Shown: piece by piece, positions 1 through 10,272 of the stretch
How the letters are laid out: each line of letters starts with the position of its first letter
How positions within the stretch are numbered: position 1 is the stretch's first letter
Assembly: GCF_900109175.1 (NCBI RefSeq)
Contig: NZ_FNZE01000008.1
Coordinates: forward strand, 62,001 to 126,000
DNA from: Pseudomonas linyingensis
Lineage (GTDB): Bacteria; Pseudomonadota; Gammaproteobacteria; Pseudomonadales; Pseudomonadaceae
Reading direction: 5' to 3'
Length of the DNA: 64,000 nucleotides
Notes under the pieces: generated by a model
Seen by the model: only the letters and a program-made list of their open reading frames with translations
Database searches by the model: none
Told to the model about the DNA's origin: nothing
Made by a program: the position numbers and the translations under genes

Positions 1-902
1 TGGCCGAGATGAACCGGATGCGCGAGTCGCTCGCACGCACCATCGGCGACATCAGTCAGAGCGCCCATGAGGTGCAGGACGAGGCCCATGCGATCAGCTC
101 CAGCAATGCCGAGCTGGCCGCGCGCACCGAGCAGCAGGCCGCGGCGCTGGCGGAAACTGCCTCGACCATGGAGCAACTGACCGCCACCGTGCGGCAAAAC
201 GCCGAGAGCGCCGACCAGGCTCGCCGTCTGGCCTCCAACTGTGCCGAAAATGCGCGCAAGGGCGGCACGGCCATGGAGCAGGTGGTAGACGCCATGCTGG
301 CGATCCAGTCCAGCGCCAGTCAGATGTCGAGCATCGTCGACACCATCGACTCGATCGCTTTCCAGACCAACATCCTCGCCCTCAACGCCTCGGTCGAGGC
401 GGCGCGGGCCGGCGAGCAGGGTCGCGGGTTTGCCGTCGTGGCTGGCGAGGTACGCAAGCTGGCCAGTCGCTCGGCCTCGGCGGCCCACGAGATCAAGGGG
501 CTGATCGACGGCTCCGGCGGTCAGGTGCGCACCGGCAACGAACGGGTACGCCAGACCGGCGAAGTCATTCGCAGCATGGTGACCGACATGGGTCGCCTCA
601 ACACCCTGATCGGCGAGATCTCCTCTGCCTCGGCCGAGCAGAGCAGCGGCATCGAACAGATCAGCGTTGCGGTGGCGCAGATGGATCAGATGACCCAGCG
701 CAACGCCGGCATGGTGCAGGACGGCGCGCATGCCGCGCAGCGTCTGAGCCAGCAGAGCGTGCGCCTGAATCAGCACGTGGTGCGCTTCGTGATCGACGAT
801 AGCAGTGGCGGCGAACGTTCACGTGTGCCGGCCAGTGAGCGCGGCAGCGCGTCGTTCGAGCGCCCGGCGCATGCCGAGCAGAGCGAGGCTGCCTGGGTTT
901 GA
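1..902 (+). CDS. Methyl-accepting chemotaxis protein, C-terminal part (5' end outside window)
   Basis: The frame is open from the first base, so the sensor and membrane part lie upstream. What is present is the cytoplasmic signalling rod: a long coiled coil around the conserved hairpin tip ([18 protein letters not shown], near codons 118-135 of the visible part), which binds CheA and CheW. Methylation-helix Gln/Glu pairs flank it. The protein ends in EAAWV. The four receptors that follow it end in a WxxF pentapeptide, the tether for CheR, but here the stop comes two residues after the Trp, so the tether appears lost. It is the first of five receptors in a same-strand chemotaxis cluster; cheA and cheW are expected further upstream. 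Family assignment is certain; the ligand is unknown. Confidence 0.95.
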   Translation, partial: AEMNRMRESLARTIGDISQSAHEVQDEAHAISSSNAELAARTEQQAAALAETASTMEQLTATVRQNAESADQARRLASNCAENARKGGTAMEQVVDAMLAIQSSASQMSSIVDTIDSIAFQTNILALNASVEAARAGEQGRGFAVVAGEVRKLASRSASAAHEIKGLIDGSGGQVRTGNERVRQTGEVIRSMVTDMGRLNTLIGEISSASAEQSSGIEQISVAVAQMDQMTQRNAGMVQDGAHAAQRLSQQSVRLNQHVVRFVIDDSSGGERSRVPASERGSASFERPAHAEQSEAAWV

Positions 903-958
903 CGGGTTGATGGCGAGGCCTGCCCGCATGCGGCTGGCACCTGGGAAAGGAGAGCAAG

Positions 959-2284
959 GTGAAACTACTGAACAACATGACGGTTCGACTGAGCTGGAAT
1001 CTGGTACTGGGGCTGTTTGCCGTACTGGTGTGCGTCCTGAGTGTCCTGGGGCTGTACAGCATGGGTTTCGCCGAGCAGACCATCGCGGGGCTCCAGCAGG
1101 GTGGCCAGTCGCAGGCTTTCGCCGATTTCGCCCTGGCGGTGCGCTGGGTGATCGCCCTGGTCCTATTGGTGTCGGCGTTGAGTATCGTCGCGGTGGTCTG
1201 GGGCGTGAACCGTAACGTGATCCGTCCGCTGCATCGGGTCGTGGCGCATTGCGAGCAGATCGCCTCCGGCAACCTCGCCGAGTCCATCGAATCCGGCAGC
1301 ACCAACGAGATCGGTCAGTTGTTCACCTCGCTGGCCCATATCCAGCAGCGCCTGGCGGCCACCGTCGGCACCGTGCGCGACAGCAGCCAGCTGATCCACG
1401 ACGGTGCCCAGGAAATTGCCGAGGGCAACCGCAACTTGTCCTCGCGCACCATCGAGCAGGCCGCCTCACTGGAGGACACTGCCTCGAGCATGGAGCAACT
1501 GACCGCCACCGTCGGCCAGAACGCCGACAACGCGCGCCAGGCAAGCCAACTGGCGGCTACCGCCGCACGCGCCGCACAGCGCGGCGGTGAGGTGGTCAAC
1601 GAGGTGGTCAGCACCATGGGCGAGATCAGCAGCAGCTCGCACAAGGTTGCCGAAATCATCAAGTTGATCGACTCGATCGCCTTCCAGACCAACATCCTTG
1701 CCCTCAACGCCTCGGTCGAAGCGGCTCGGGCCGGCGAGCAGGGGCGCGGTTTCGCGGTGGTGGCCGGTGAGGTGCGCAGCCTGGCCAGCCGTAGCGCCGA
1801 CGCAGCCAAGGACATCCGCACGCTGATCGGCGAGTCGGTGGCGCGGGTCGAGACCGGCAGCAGCCTGGTCGGCCAGGCCGGCAGCGCCATGGAGGAAATC
1901 GTCGAGGCGGTGCAGAAGGTCGCCGACATCATGGACGAGATCGCCGCCGCCTCGCAGGAGCAGAGCAACGGCATCGGCCTGGTCAATCGGGCGGTGACGC
2001 AGATGGATCAGGTGACCCAGCAGAACGCCGGCCTGGTGCAGGACTCCGCCCGTTCGGCGGGCGAACTGGTAGTCGAGGCCCAGCGCCTGCGCGAGGCGGT
2101 GGAGGCGTTCCACATCGCCCATGAGCAGGCACATCGCCCGGCAGCGCGACTGCCGGTAGCCGATTCCTGGGCCAGGCAACAGTACGAGAGTGCCGAGCGT
2201 GAAGTGAGCGTGAAGGTTCGTCCTGCCGCGCCGCAAGCCGCAGCCAAACCGTCGAATGCGGATGATGACTGGCAGACGTTCTAA
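959..2284 (+). CDS. Methyl-accepting chemotaxis protein with minimal periplasmic loop
   Basis: A 441-residue chemoreceptor. The GTG start is chosen because GGAAAGGAGAG lies just upstream. Two membrane helices (about residues 13-35 and 63-85) enclose only about 27 periplasmic residues, so there is no room for a normal ligand-binding domain. A HAMP region follows (about 86-140), then the signalling rod with the [18 protein letters not shown] tip. The C-terminus DDWQTF carries the WxxF pentapeptide that tethers CheR (and CheB). It is 56 bases downstream of the previous receptor and 63 bases upstream of the next. With so small a sensor it may respond to membrane or energy state, or act through mixed receptor arrays; that is inference. 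Confidence 0.95.
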   Translation: MKLLNNMTVRLSWNLVLGLFAVLVCVLSVLGLYSMGFAEQTIAGLQQGGQSQAFADFALAVRWVIALVLLVSALSIVAVVWGVNRNVIRPLHRVVAHCEQIASGNLAESIESGSTNEIGQLFTSLAHIQQRLAATVGTVRDSSQLIHDGAQEIAEGNRNLSSRTIEQAASLEDTASSMEQLTATVGQNADNARQASQLAATAARAAQRGGEVVNEVVSTMGEISSSSHKVAEIIKLIDSIAFQTNILALNASVEAARAGEQGRGFAVVAGEVRSLASRSADAAKDIRTLIGESVARVETGSSLVGQAGSAMEEIVEAVQKVADIMDEIAAASQEQSNGIGLVNRAVTQMDQVTQQNAGLVQDSARSAGELVVEAQRLREAVEAFHIAHEQAHRPAARLPVADSWARQQYESAEREVSVKVRPAAPQAAAKPSNADDDWQTF

Positions 2285-2347
2285 CCCGAAAACAGCCTTG
2301 ACAGCCCCACAAGAATAAAAAGCCTGTCACACCCATGGAGAATCAGT

Positions 2348-4045
2348 ATGCGCAACAACCAGCCGGTCACGCAGCGCGAGTATGAGTTGGCGGATGACAC
2401 CTTCCTGATTTCGCGTACCGATCTCCAGGGCAGGATCACCTACGCCAACCCGACCTTTATCCGGGTCAGTGGATACTCCTGGGAGGAGTTGCGTGGCGCC
2501 AACCACAATCTGGTGCGCCATCCTGACATGCCGCCGGTAGCCTTCGCCAACCTGTGGGAGACCATCAAGGACGGCCATTCCTGGAACGGTCTGGTGATGA
2601 ACCGGCGCAAGAACGGCGACCATTATTGGGTGCGCGCCAACGTCACGCCGACCATGGAGGATGGTCAGGTGGTCGGCTATACCTCGATTCGCCGCAAGGC
2701 CACCCGCAGCGAGGTAGAAACGGCCAGCGAGGCCTACCGGCTGATTCGCGAAGGGCGCGGCAATCAGTTCGGGCTCAATCGCGGCAGCCTGGTGCGCCGC
2801 GGTCCGGGTGGCTGGCTGTCACGCCTGCAGACTTCCTCCATGCGCTTTCGCTTCACCGTGATCCAGCTGATTGCCGTGCTGATGGTGGCCGGCAATAGCG
2901 TGTCCGGGGTGACCAAGTATCTCGAGGGTGGCGCCGGCCTGGAGATGATGGCGGAAGCGGTGATGGCCGTGCTCGGTGTGCTGTTGCTGGTCATGACCCA
3001 CCGCGCAGGACGGGTATTGCTGCGTGGTCTCGAGGCATCGGCCGACTACATGGCGCAATTGGCCGCGGGCAATCTCGATGTCCACCTGAGTCACAGCCGG
3101 ATCAGCGAGATCGGCCTGCTGATGCGCTTTCAGGAGGCCCTGCGCAGAAGCGTGCGCGGTATCTCGATCGACGTGAACAACAGTGTTGCCTCGTTGGCGG
3201 TTGCGGTGGAGGACATCTCCCGCGGCAACGAGGAGTTGTCCTCGCGTACCGAGCAGCAGGCCGCCTCGCTGCAGCAGACCGCGGCGAGCATGGAAGAGCT
3301 GACCGCCACCGTACAGCAGAACGCCGGCAATGCTCGGCATGCCAGCCAACTGGCCGGCGATGCGTCGAGCACGGTGCGCGAGAGTGGCGAGGTGATGGGG
3401 CAGGTTGTCGGCACCATGGGTCAGATCACCGCGACCTCGCGCAAGATGACCGAGATCATCAACGTGATCGATTCGATTGCCTTCCAGACCAACATCCTCG
3501 CCCTCAATGCCTCGGTCGAGGCGGCGCGCGCCGGCGAACAGGGTCGAGGCTTTGCCGTGGTGGCCAGCGAGGTGCGCAACCTGGCCAGCCGTTCGGCCGA
3601 GGCCTCGAAGGAAATTCGCGAACTGATCGTCAGCTCCTCGCGACAGATCGACGAGGGCGCCCAGTTGGTCCTGCGCGCCGAGCAGAGCATCGAAGGTGTA
3701 GTCGCAGCGGTGACCAAGGTCAACGACATCATGGGTGAGATCGCCGCTGCCTCGGACGAGCAGAGCGGCGGCATCGCCCAGGTCAACCAGGCCGTGGCGC
3801 AGATGGACGACGTGACCCAGCGCAATGCCGGCTTGGTGCAGCGTGCGGCACAGGCGTCGGCCGATCTCGAAGGTCACCTGGCCGATGCTCTGCGCACCAT
3901 GGGGGTATTCAAGATGGATGGTCAGCAGGTGGCCTTGGCTCCGGCGCAGCGCTCGGTGTCGGCAACAACTCCACCCCAACCGCACAACAACAAGGCGGCG
4001 AAGCGTCCAGACGCTCGTCCGGTCGAGGAGTGGAGTGATTTCTAA
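2348..4045 (+). CDS. Aer-like PAS-domain chemoreceptor (copy 1)
   Basis: A 565-residue receptor with a cytoplasmic N-terminal PAS domain (about residues 10-120), like the aerotaxis receptor Aer, which reads redox state through FAD. The motif run [18 protein letters not shown] followed by [11 protein letters not shown] is typical of Aer PAS domains. A hydrophobic pair of segments (about 175-225) anchors it; the signalling rod fills the rest with the [18 protein letters not shown] tip. It ends VEEWSDF, a CheR-tethering WxxF tail. It is closely related to the next gene over almost its full length, including the identical opening [14 protein letters not shown], so the pair is a tandem duplication. 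Aerotaxis or energy taxis is the likely role; FAD binding is inferred from family, not seen. Confidence 0.93.
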   Translation: MRNNQPVTQREYELADDTFLISRTDLQGRITYANPTFIRVSGYSWEELRGANHNLVRHPDMPPVAFANLWETIKDGHSWNGLVMNRRKNGDHYWVRANVTPTMEDGQVVGYTSIRRKATRSEVETASEAYRLIREGRGNQFGLNRGSLVRRGPGGWLSRLQTSSMRFRFTVIQLIAVLMVAGNSVSGVTKYLEGGAGLEMMAEAVMAVLGVLLLVMTHRAGRVLLRGLEASADYMAQLAAGNLDVHLSHSRISEIGLLMRFQEALRRSVRGISIDVNNSVASLAVAVEDISRGNEELSSRTEQQAASLQQTAASMEELTATVQQNAGNARHASQLAGDASSTVRESGEVMGQVVGTMGQITATSRKMTEIINVIDSIAFQTNILALNASVEAARAGEQGRGFAVVASEVRNLASRSAEASKEIRELIVSSSRQIDEGAQLVLRAEQSIEGVVAAVTKVNDIMGEIAAASDEQSGGIAQVNQAVAQMDDVTQRNAGLVQRAAQASADLEGHLADALRTMGVFKMDGQQVALAPAQRSVSATTPPQPHNNKAAKRPDARPVEEWSDF

Positions 4046-4191
4046 GATTTTGATCTAAAGAGAGATTTTCACATGGAAAGTCTTTGCTTGCGATTTACTG
4101 CAGACCGCTACGGGGTCTCGCCACCCCGGTCTGTCGATACATAACAACGCCGGCAAGAAGCCGGTCTGCCTGATGTGCGGAGCAAGTCTGT

Positions 4192-5907
4192 ATGCGTAAC
4201 AACCAGCCGGTAACCCAGCGCGAGTACGAACTGAAGGAAGACGATTTCCTGATTTCGCGTACCGACCTCAAGGGTCGCATCGTGTATGCCAACCCGGCCT
4301 TCATCACTGTCAGCGGCTACTCGTGGGAAGAACTGCATGGCGCCAACCACAACCTGGTGCGCCACCCGGACATGCCGCCGGTGGCCTTTGCCAATCTGTG
4401 GGAAACCATCCAGCAGGGCCATGCCTGGAACGGCCTGGTGATGAACCGGCGCAAGAGCGGCGATCATTACTGGGTTCTCGCCAACGTCACGCCGACCATC
4501 GAGGAGGGACGCGTGGTCGGCTATACCTCGGTGCGCTCGAAGCCGTCTCGAGCCGAGGTCGATGCGGCTACTCTGGCCTACAGGAGCATCCGCGAGGGGC
4601 GCGGCAAGCATCTGGGCCTCGACCGCGGTCGCTTGGTCCGCCGTGGGCCGCGCGGCTGGCTGCAACGCCTGCGGCCGGACTCCCTGCGGGCGCGAGTGTG
4701 GCTGCTCATGCTCGCCTCGGTGCTCCTGCTGATCGACAACGGCTTCGAACTGGCCGTGGCGCTGATGAGCGGCGCGAGCCTGGGCGTCACCCTCGAAGCC
4801 GGCGTCTTGACCCTGATCTGCCTGTCGATGATGGTCATGATGCTGCGCACCTGCGGTAGCCTGCAGCGCTCCCTGCACCGTTCTGTCGACTACATGGCGC
4901 AGCTGGCCGCTGGCAACCTGGATGCCCAGCCGGCCCAGGGGCATCTCACCGAGATGGCCGAGCTGATCCGCTTCCAGGGCGCGATTCGCAACAGCGTGAC
5001 CAGCATCGCTCGCGACGTGAATCAGAGCGTCAACTCGCTGTCGCTCGCGGTGGAGGGGATTAGCCATGGCAACACCGAGCTGTCTGCCCGCACCGAGCAG
5101 CAGGCCGCCTCGCTGCAGCAAACCGCGGCGAGCATGGATGAGCTGACCGCCACCGTGCAGCAAAACGCCGGCAATGCCCGACATGCCAGCCAGCTGGCCG
5201 GCGATGCATCCGGCACCGTGCGTGAAAGTGGTGAGGTGATGGGGCAGGTGGTCGGCACCATGGGCCAGATCACTGCCACCTCGCGCAAGATGACCGAGAT
5301 CATCAACGTCATCGATTCGATTGCCTTCCAGACCAACATCCTCGCCCTCAATGCCTCGGTCGAGGCGGCGCGCGCCGGCGATCAGGGCCGCGGCTTTGCC
5401 GTGGTGGCCAGCGAGGTGCGCAACCTGGCCAGCCGTTCGGCCGAGGCCTCGAAGGAGATCCGCGGGCTGATCGTCAGCTCCTCGCGACAGATCGACGAGG
5501 GTGCTCAACTGGTGCAGCGCGCCGAGCAAAGCATCGAGGGCGTGGTCGCGGCGGTGACCAAGGTCAACGACATCATGGGTGAAATCGCGGCTGCCTCGGA
5601 TGAGCAGAGCGGTGGCATCGCCCAGGTCAACCAGGCCGTGGCGCAGATGGATGACGTCACCCAGCGCAATGCCGGTCTGGTGCAGACGGCGGCGCGTGCG
5701 TCGGCCGATCTCGAAGGTCACCTGGCCGATGCCCTGCGCACCATGGGGGTGTTCCGGCTGCGCAATACGCAGGCAGCTGGGCACTCCACCGCTCCGCGCC
5801 GCGAGCGCGGCGTCGAGTTGCGCAGTCCGGCGGCTGCCACTCCAGTATCCAGCAATCCGTCAGCGCGTCGCGAAGCCCGCGCTGTCGAGGAGTGGAGCGA
5901 GTTTTGA
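4192..5907 (+). CDS. Aer-like PAS-domain chemoreceptor (copy 2)
   Basis: A 571-residue paralogue of the preceding gene with the same plan: N-terminal PAS domain, central hydrophobic membrane anchor, then the chemoreceptor signalling rod. The PAS domain and signalling domain match copy 1 closely, while the membrane segment and the linker near residue 300 differ, as expected if the ends are constrained and the middle is drifting. It ends VEEWSEF, a CheR tether. The 146-base gap before it holds a hairpin (CAGACC...GGTCTG, 4101-4133) but no convincing promoter. It runs directly into cheR 31 bases later. Aerotaxis or energy sensing is inferred from the Aer-type PAS. Confidence 0.93.
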   Translation: MRNNQPVTQREYELKEDDFLISRTDLKGRIVYANPAFITVSGYSWEELHGANHNLVRHPDMPPVAFANLWETIQQGHAWNGLVMNRRKSGDHYWVLANVTPTIEEGRVVGYTSVRSKPSRAEVDAATLAYRSIREGRGKHLGLDRGRLVRRGPRGWLQRLRPDSLRARVWLLMLASVLLLIDNGFELAVALMSGASLGVTLEAGVLTLICLSMMVMMLRTCGSLQRSLHRSVDYMAQLAAGNLDAQPAQGHLTEMAELIRFQGAIRNSVTSIARDVNQSVNSLSLAVEGISHGNTELSARTEQQAASLQQTAASMDELTATVQQNAGNARHASQLAGDASGTVRESGEVMGQVVGTMGQITATSRKMTEIINVIDSIAFQTNILALNASVEAARAGDQGRGFAVVASEVRNLASRSAEASKEIRGLIVSSSRQIDEGAQLVQRAEQSIEGVVAAVTKVNDIMGEIAAASDEQSGGIAQVNQAVAQMDDVTQRNAGLVQTAARASADLEGHLADALRTMGVFRLRNTQAAGHSTAPRRERGVELRSPAAATPVSSNPSARREARAVEEWSEF

Positions 5908-5938
5908 CCACTACAGGGAATAGGTCTGGAGCATACCG

Positions 5939-6802
5939 ATGAACGCCGACGTCGCTGCGGGAATTGCCTTTGGACATGATCTGAACCTGACCGATGCGGA
6001 TTTTCGCCGCATCTGCCAGCTGATCTACGAACGAGCTGGCATCGTTCTGACCGACAACAAGCGCGAGATGGTCTACAGCCGTCTGGCCAAGCGACTACGC
6101 CTGCACGGCATGAGTGATTTCGGTGAGTACCTCGAGCGTCTCGCGCGCCAGCCCGGCGCGCGGGAGTGGGAGGCGTTCACCAATGCGCTGACCACCAACC
6201 TGACTGCGTTCTTCCGCGAGGCGCATCACTTCCCGCTGCTGGCCGCCCATGTCGCCGGCCGGCGCGAGCCGGTGCGCGTCTGGTGTGCCGCAGCTTCTAC
6301 TGGCGAGGAGCCGTACTCGATTGCCATGACCCTGTGCGAGGCACTCGGTCCGCAACTGGCCAGTCAGTCGCGGGTCATCGCCACGGATATCGACACCGAT
6401 GCCCTGGCCAAGGCCAGGACCGGTGTCTATCCGCTCAAGCAGGTGCTGGAAATGGGCGAGGAGCGGGCGCGCCGCTTCTTCCTGCGCGGCAGTGGCGAGC
6501 GCGTCGGCCTGGCGCGGGCACGCCAGGAGTTGATGGGCATGGTCGAGTTTCATCAGCTGAACCTGCATGACGCCCAGTGGAAGATCAGTGGGCCGTTCGA
6601 CGCGATCTTCTGCCGAAACATCATGATTTATTTCGACAAGCCGAGTCAGGCGAAGATCCTCAAGCACTTCGTCTCCTATCTGAAGCCGGATGGCCTGCTG
6701 ATCACCGGGCATTCGGAAAGTTTTTCCTATATCAGCGACGACTTCGTGCTGCGCGGGCAGACGGTGTACACCCTGAGCAGCGCTGCCAGGCCTAAAGACT
6801 GA
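5939..6802 (+). CDS. cheR: Chemotaxis receptor methyltransferase CheR
   Basis: A 287-residue S-adenosylmethionine-dependent methyltransferase that methylates glutamates on chemoreceptors. Visible signatures are the N-terminal helical domain (residues 1-80), NLTAFFRE, the SAM-binding loop with VWCAAASTGEEPYS, the acidic strand ATDID, FCRNIMIYF and the C-terminal ITGHSES. The beta-subdomain that grips the WxxF tail of receptors lies between, which fits the tethered receptors on both sides. It follows receptor copy 2 by 31 bases. A perfect sigma-28 promoter begins inside its last codons, so cheR may be read from an upstream class while cheB onwards gets extra FliA-dependent transcription. No cheD lies between cheR and cheB. 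Confidence 0.97.
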   Translation: MNADVAAGIAFGHDLNLTDADFRRICQLIYERAGIVLTDNKREMVYSRLAKRLRLHGMSDFGEYLERLARQPGAREWEAFTNALTTNLTAFFREAHHFPLLAAHVAGRREPVRVWCAAASTGEEPYSIAMTLCEALGPQLASQSRVIATDIDTDALAKARTGVYPLKQVLEMGEERARRFFLRGSGERVGLARARQELMGMVEFHQLNLHDAQWKISGPFDAIFCRNIMIYFDKPSQAKILKHFVSYLKPDGLLITGHSESFSYISDDFVLRGQTVYTLSSAARPKD

Positions 6803-6819
6803 AGCGGTGCGGCCGATAA
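6793..6819 (+). promoter_or_regulatory. Sigma-28 (FliA) promoter, perfect consensus
   Basis: TAAA at 6793-6796, exactly 15 bases, then GCCGATAA at 6812-6819. This matches the FliA consensus TAAA-N15-GCCGATAA at every defined position. It overlaps the stop region of cheR and lies about 130 bases before cheB, so it should drive cheB, the next receptor and perhaps cheY-cheZ. fliA itself is encoded at 20574-21269. Confidence 0.88.
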
Positions 6820-6946
6820 GACCTGATATGCCGATGAAAAATACATCGCGGCTGCCTGCCGAGGGCAGCTTTGCCCTCTCACACATGGCTGGGCGAGGGG
6901 AGCAGTCCCCGGGCTGGCCAGTGAACAGAACGCGAAGGAGAGCAGC

Positions 6947-8008
6947 TTGAGTGTTCCCAAGATCAAGGTCCTGTGTGTCGACGATTCGGCGCTGATACGT
7001 GACCTGCTGCGCGAGATCGTCAACTCGCAGCCGGACATGGAGGTGGTGGCGGTGGCCGCCGATCCGCTGGTGGCGCGCGATCTGATCAAGCAGCACAACC
7101 CCGACGTGCTGACCCTGGACGTGGAAATGCCGCGTATGGACGGCCTCGACTTCCTTGACCGCCTGATGCGCCTGCGGCCGATGCCGGTACTGATGGTGTC
7201 GTCGCTGACCCAGGCCGGCTCGGAAGTCACCCTGCGCGCGCTGGAACTGGGTGCGCTGGATTTCATCGCCAAGCCGCAGATGGGGATCCGCCACGGCATG
7301 CTCGACTACAGCGAGCTGATCGCCGACAAGATCCGCGCCGCCGCCCGCTCGCGCCCCCGTCAGGCTGCGCCCTCCAGTGCGCCGCGTCCGGCGGTGCTCA
7401 CGGCGCCGCTGATCTCCAGCGAGAAGTTGGTGATCATCGGCGCTTCCACCGGCGGCACCGAGGCGATTCGCGCGGTACTCGAGCCGCTGCCGGCCAACAG
7501 CCCGGCGATCCTCATCGCCCAGCACATGCCGGGTGGCTTCACCAAGTCTTTCGCCGAGCGGCTGGACCGGTTGTGCAATATCGCCGTCAAGGAGGCCGAG
7601 GACGGCGAACGCATCCTGCCGGGGCATGCCTACATCGCCCCGGGCACTGCACACCTCAAGCTGGTACGCAGCGGTGCCAACTATGTCGCCCGCCTGGATG
7701 ACGGTCCGCCGGTCAACCGTCACCGTCCTTCGGTGGACGTGCTGTTCCGTTCGGCGGCGGAATGTGCCGGGCGCAACGCCATCGGTGCGTTGCTCACCGG
7801 CATGGGCAAGGACGGAGCCCGTGGCCTGCTGGAAATGCGCCAGGCCGGCGCCTTTACCTTCGCGCAGGACGAGGCCAGTTGCGTGGTGTTCGGCATGCCG
7901 CGCGAGGGTATAGCCCTGGGCGGGGCATGCGAAGTGGTTTCCCTCGACCAGATGGCCGAGCGGATTCTCAAGCAGGTGGCCGCCTCCGGGCGGGCACAGC
8001 GTGTTTGA
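6947..8008 (+). CDS. cheB: Chemotaxis response regulator methylesterase CheB
   Basis: A 353-residue two-domain enzyme that removes methyl groups from (or deamidates) receptors when phosphorylated by CheA. Residues 1-125 form the receiver domain with acidic pair VDD (11-13) and phospho-acceptor D58 in LTLDVEMP; a linker follows; the methylesterase domain carries the catalytic Ser in GASTGG, His in QHMPGGFT and Asp in TGMGKDGA. The TTG start is chosen because AAGGAG precedes it by about six bases and translation gives the expected [13 protein letters not shown] opening. The 144-base gap after cheR contains the sigma-28 promoter. The next receptor follows 31 bases later. Confidence 0.96.
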   Translation: MSVPKIKVLCVDDSALIRDLLREIVNSQPDMEVVAVAADPLVARDLIKQHNPDVLTLDVEMPRMDGLDFLDRLMRLRPMPVLMVSSLTQAGSEVTLRALELGALDFIAKPQMGIRHGMLDYSELIADKIRAAARSRPRQAAPSSAPRPAVLTAPLISSEKLVIIGASTGGTEAIRAVLEPLPANSPAILIAQHMPGGFTKSFAERLDRLCNIAVKEAEDGERILPGHAYIAPGTAHLKLVRSGANYVARLDDGPPVNRHRPSVDVLFRSAAECAGRNAIGALLTGMGKDGARGLLEMRQAGAFTFAQDEASCVVFGMPREGIALGGACEVVSLDQMAERILKQVAASGRAQRV

Positions 8009-8039
8009 GTCATTCGAAAAAAAATAACAAGGTCCAGCC

Positions 8040-9743
8040 ATGCAGAGTTTTCTCAATCGTATAAGTATCAAGGGTGCCCTCACTGCCACACTGGTGCTGT
8101 TTGCCGTATTGCTGGTCGTGATGAGTGCGCTGGGTTACACCGGTGGTGTGAAAGGGCTGACTACCGTTCTGGAGATCGACCGGGTGGCTGTGCGCCAGGT
8201 CGACCTGGTCAACCAGGCGAATATCGAGCGCCTGAAGATAATCGTCAGCGCCGATGCCTACAGCGAGGCCCTGCGGGCCAAACGTTTCGCCAGTGAAGGC
8301 GACAAGGGCGTCAAGCTGCAGTCGATGCGTGTCAGCTCGGGCAGTGCGCGTGAAATGTACGAGGCATATCGCGAGGTGCCCGAGGGCGCGCCGGAGAAGC
8401 CGCTGATCGACGCGTTGGCAGCCGCTTTCGCACCGTTGCTGGATCTTCTCGATCAGCAGATCCAGGCCCTCGAGGAGGGCGATCTGCAAGGCTATGCCAG
8501 GCTCAATGAGCAGCAGGCGTCTATGGCCAGCGGCTACGAAGATGCGTTGCGGCTCTATCTCAACCACAATGCTGAGAAGATGGACGGCCTGCTCGCGGAC
8601 TACGAAGACATGCACCGTATGTTCAGTATGATCGCGCTGGGCCTGCTCGGCGCGGCGCTGGCTATCCTGATCGCGGTGCGCTACGGCCTGCAACGGGTGA
8701 TCGTCCAGCCGCTGGCGGAGGCCGCCGGCCACCTGCAGCGTCTGGCCAAGGCCGACCTGTCGCAGCCGATCGAGATCCGCTCCCGTAATGAAGTGGGCCA
8801 GCTGCTGGCGGCCATGCGCGACATGCAGGAAAGCCTGGCCAGAATCGTGGGCAGCGTGCGGGAAGGCAGCAGCTCGATCCTCGTGGGGGCCCAGCAGATC
8901 GCCGGCGGCAACGCCGATCTTTCTTCGCGTACCGAGCAACAGGCGGCCTCGCTGGAGGAAACTGCGGCGAGCATGGAGCAGTTGACTGCCACCGTGAAAC
9001 AGAATGCCGACAACGCGCGGCAAGCCAGTGCGCTGGCCAACGACGCGTCGAGTACCGCCGGTGAGGGGCGCGAAGTGGTCGGGCGAGTCGTCGAGACCAT
9101 GCAGCAGATTACCGACAGCTCGCAACAGATCGCCAACATCATCGGAGTGATCGACTCGATCGCTTTCCAGACCAATATCCTGGCACTGAACGCCTCGGTC
9201 GAGGCCGCGCGCGCTGGCGACCAGGGGCGCGGTTTTGCCGTGGTGGCTGGCGAAGTGCGCAATCTGGCCGGACGCTGTGCCGAGGCGGCGCGTGAAATCA
9301 AGGCGCTGATCGAGGACTCGACGCGCCGAGTGCGAGACGGCTCGCAGCTGGTCGACCAGGCCGGCAAGACCATCGGCGAGGTGGTCGGCGCGGTACGCCG
9401 GGTCACTGACATCATCGACGAAATTTCCGCAGCTTCCCAGGAGCAGAGCGCCGGCATCGCCCAGGTCAACACCGCCATCGCGCAGATGGACGAAGTCACC
9501 CAGCAGAACGCCGCGCTGGTGCAGGAGGCTTCCGCTGCCTCCGCCTCCCTGGCCGATCAGGCTCACAATCTGGAGGGTGCGGTGGAAGTGTTCCGCCTGT
9601 CCGGTGAGACGTCCCGCCAGATGGCTGCGCCGCGCGCCGATGCTGGCGCGCGCGGCCTGTCGCCCCGGCCGCCGCAGGTGCAGGCCGAGGCGCAGCGCAA
9701 GCGTCCCGTTGCGGCCGCCGAGGAGCAGTGGGAGTCGTTTTGA
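8040..9743 (+). CDS. Methyl-accepting chemotaxis protein with four-helix sensor
   Basis: A 567-residue transmembrane receptor. One membrane helix at about residues 12-34, a periplasmic helical domain of about 160 residues (no Cys; size and helical look resemble the Tar-type four-helix bundle), a second helix at about 196-216, HAMP, then the signalling rod with [18 protein letters not shown]. It ends EEQWESF, a WxxF CheR tether. It sits between cheB and cheY, the place of tar/tap-like receptors in FlhDC-type clusters, and is probably transcribed with cheB from the FliA promoter. The ligand cannot be read from sequence. Confidence 0.94.
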   Translation: MQSFLNRISIKGALTATLVLFAVLLVVMSALGYTGGVKGLTTVLEIDRVAVRQVDLVNQANIERLKIIVSADAYSEALRAKRFASEGDKGVKLQSMRVSSGSAREMYEAYREVPEGAPEKPLIDALAAAFAPLLDLLDQQIQALEEGDLQGYARLNEQQASMASGYEDALRLYLNHNAEKMDGLLADYEDMHRMFSMIALGLLGAALAILIAVRYGLQRVIVQPLAEAAGHLQRLAKADLSQPIEIRSRNEVGQLLAAMRDMQESLARIVGSVREGSSSILVGAQQIAGGNADLSSRTEQQAASLEETAASMEQLTATVKQNADNARQASALANDASSTAGEGREVVGRVVETMQQITDSSQQIANIIGVIDSIAFQTNILALNASVEAARAGDQGRGFAVVAGEVRNLAGRCAEAAREIKALIEDSTRRVRDGSQLVDQAGKTIGEVVGAVRRVTDIIDEISAASQEQSAGIAQVNTAIAQMDEVTQQNAALVQEASAASASLADQAHNLEGAVEVFRLSGETSRQMAAPRADAGARGLSPRPPQVQAEAQRKRPVAAAEEQWESF

Positions 9744-9778
9744 GTCGCGGGGCTGCTGCCCTGCAACCGGTTGATAAC

Positions 9779-9799
9779 GAGGGCGCCTGGCACGCCCTC
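9779..9799. repeat. REP-like palindrome between receptor gene and cheY
   Basis: GAGGGCG, seven-base loop, CGCCCTC, followed by CCTACA. Read on the minus strand it begins TGTAGGGAGGGCG, like the TGTAGGAG-type repetitive extragenic palindromes of Pseudomonas. A similar unit occurs at 38402-38424. It could also attenuate transcription between the receptor gene and cheY; no U-tract follows it. Confidence 0.45.
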
Positions 9800-9858
9800 C
9801 CTACATGCCCTGCGGGGCTGCCGATCATTTACCTGCCATCCAGATCGAGAGGATACAA

Positions 9859-10248
9859 ATGGCCGACAAGAACATGAGCATGCTGGTTGTGGACGACTTT
9901 CCGACCATGCGTCGGATCGTGCGGAGTTTGCTCAAGGAGCTGGGCTTCACCAACGTGGAGGAAGCCGAGGACGGCCAGGATGCCCTCAACAAGCTGCGCT
10001 CGGGCAAGTTCGAGTTCGTGGTGTCCGACTGGAACATGCCCAACCTCGATGGTCTGGACATGCTCAAGCAGATCCGTGCCGACGACAACCTCAAGCACCT
10101 GCCGGTGCTGATGGTGACCGCTGAGGCGAAGAAGGAAAACATCATCGCGGCGGCTCAGGCCGGAGCCAACGGCTATGTCGTCAAGCCGTTCACTGCGGCG
10201 ATCCTGGAAGAAAAACTGAACAAGATCTTTGAGAAGCTGGGCAAATAA
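9859..10248 (+). CDS. cheY: Chemotaxis response regulator CheY
   Basis: A 129-residue single-domain response regulator that carries the chemotaxis signal to the flagellar switch. The acidic pair D12/D13, phospho-acceptor D57 (VVSDWNMP), the conserved Thr in VTAEAKKE and Lys in YVVKPF are all present at the positions known for E. coli CheY. The frame extends upstream to 9805, but the ATG at 9859 is preferred because GAGAGGA precedes it and translation starts with [13 protein letters not shown], typical of the family. cheZ follows 24 bases later. Confidence 0.97.
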   Translation: MADKNMSMLVVDDFPTMRRIVRSLLKELGFTNVEEAEDGQDALNKLRSGKFEFVVSDWNMPNLDGLDMLKQIRADDNLKHLPVLMVTAEAKKENIIAAAQAGANGYVVKPFTAAILEEKLNKIFEKLGK

Positions 10249-10272
10249 TGAACGCCCCGAGGAGACAGGCTC

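Noticed and set aside
2819-3985. Long minus-strand frames opposite the chemoreceptor genes (also at 4108-5784, 6095-8089, 8010-9566)
   Set aside because: These are shadows produced by high GC and the coding strand's codon bias; they are rich in His/Gln/Gly and resemble no family.
9789-9806. TGGCACG-type sigma-54 promoter before cheY
   Set aside because: The -12 element is not TTGCW, and the site lies inside a REP-like palindrome.
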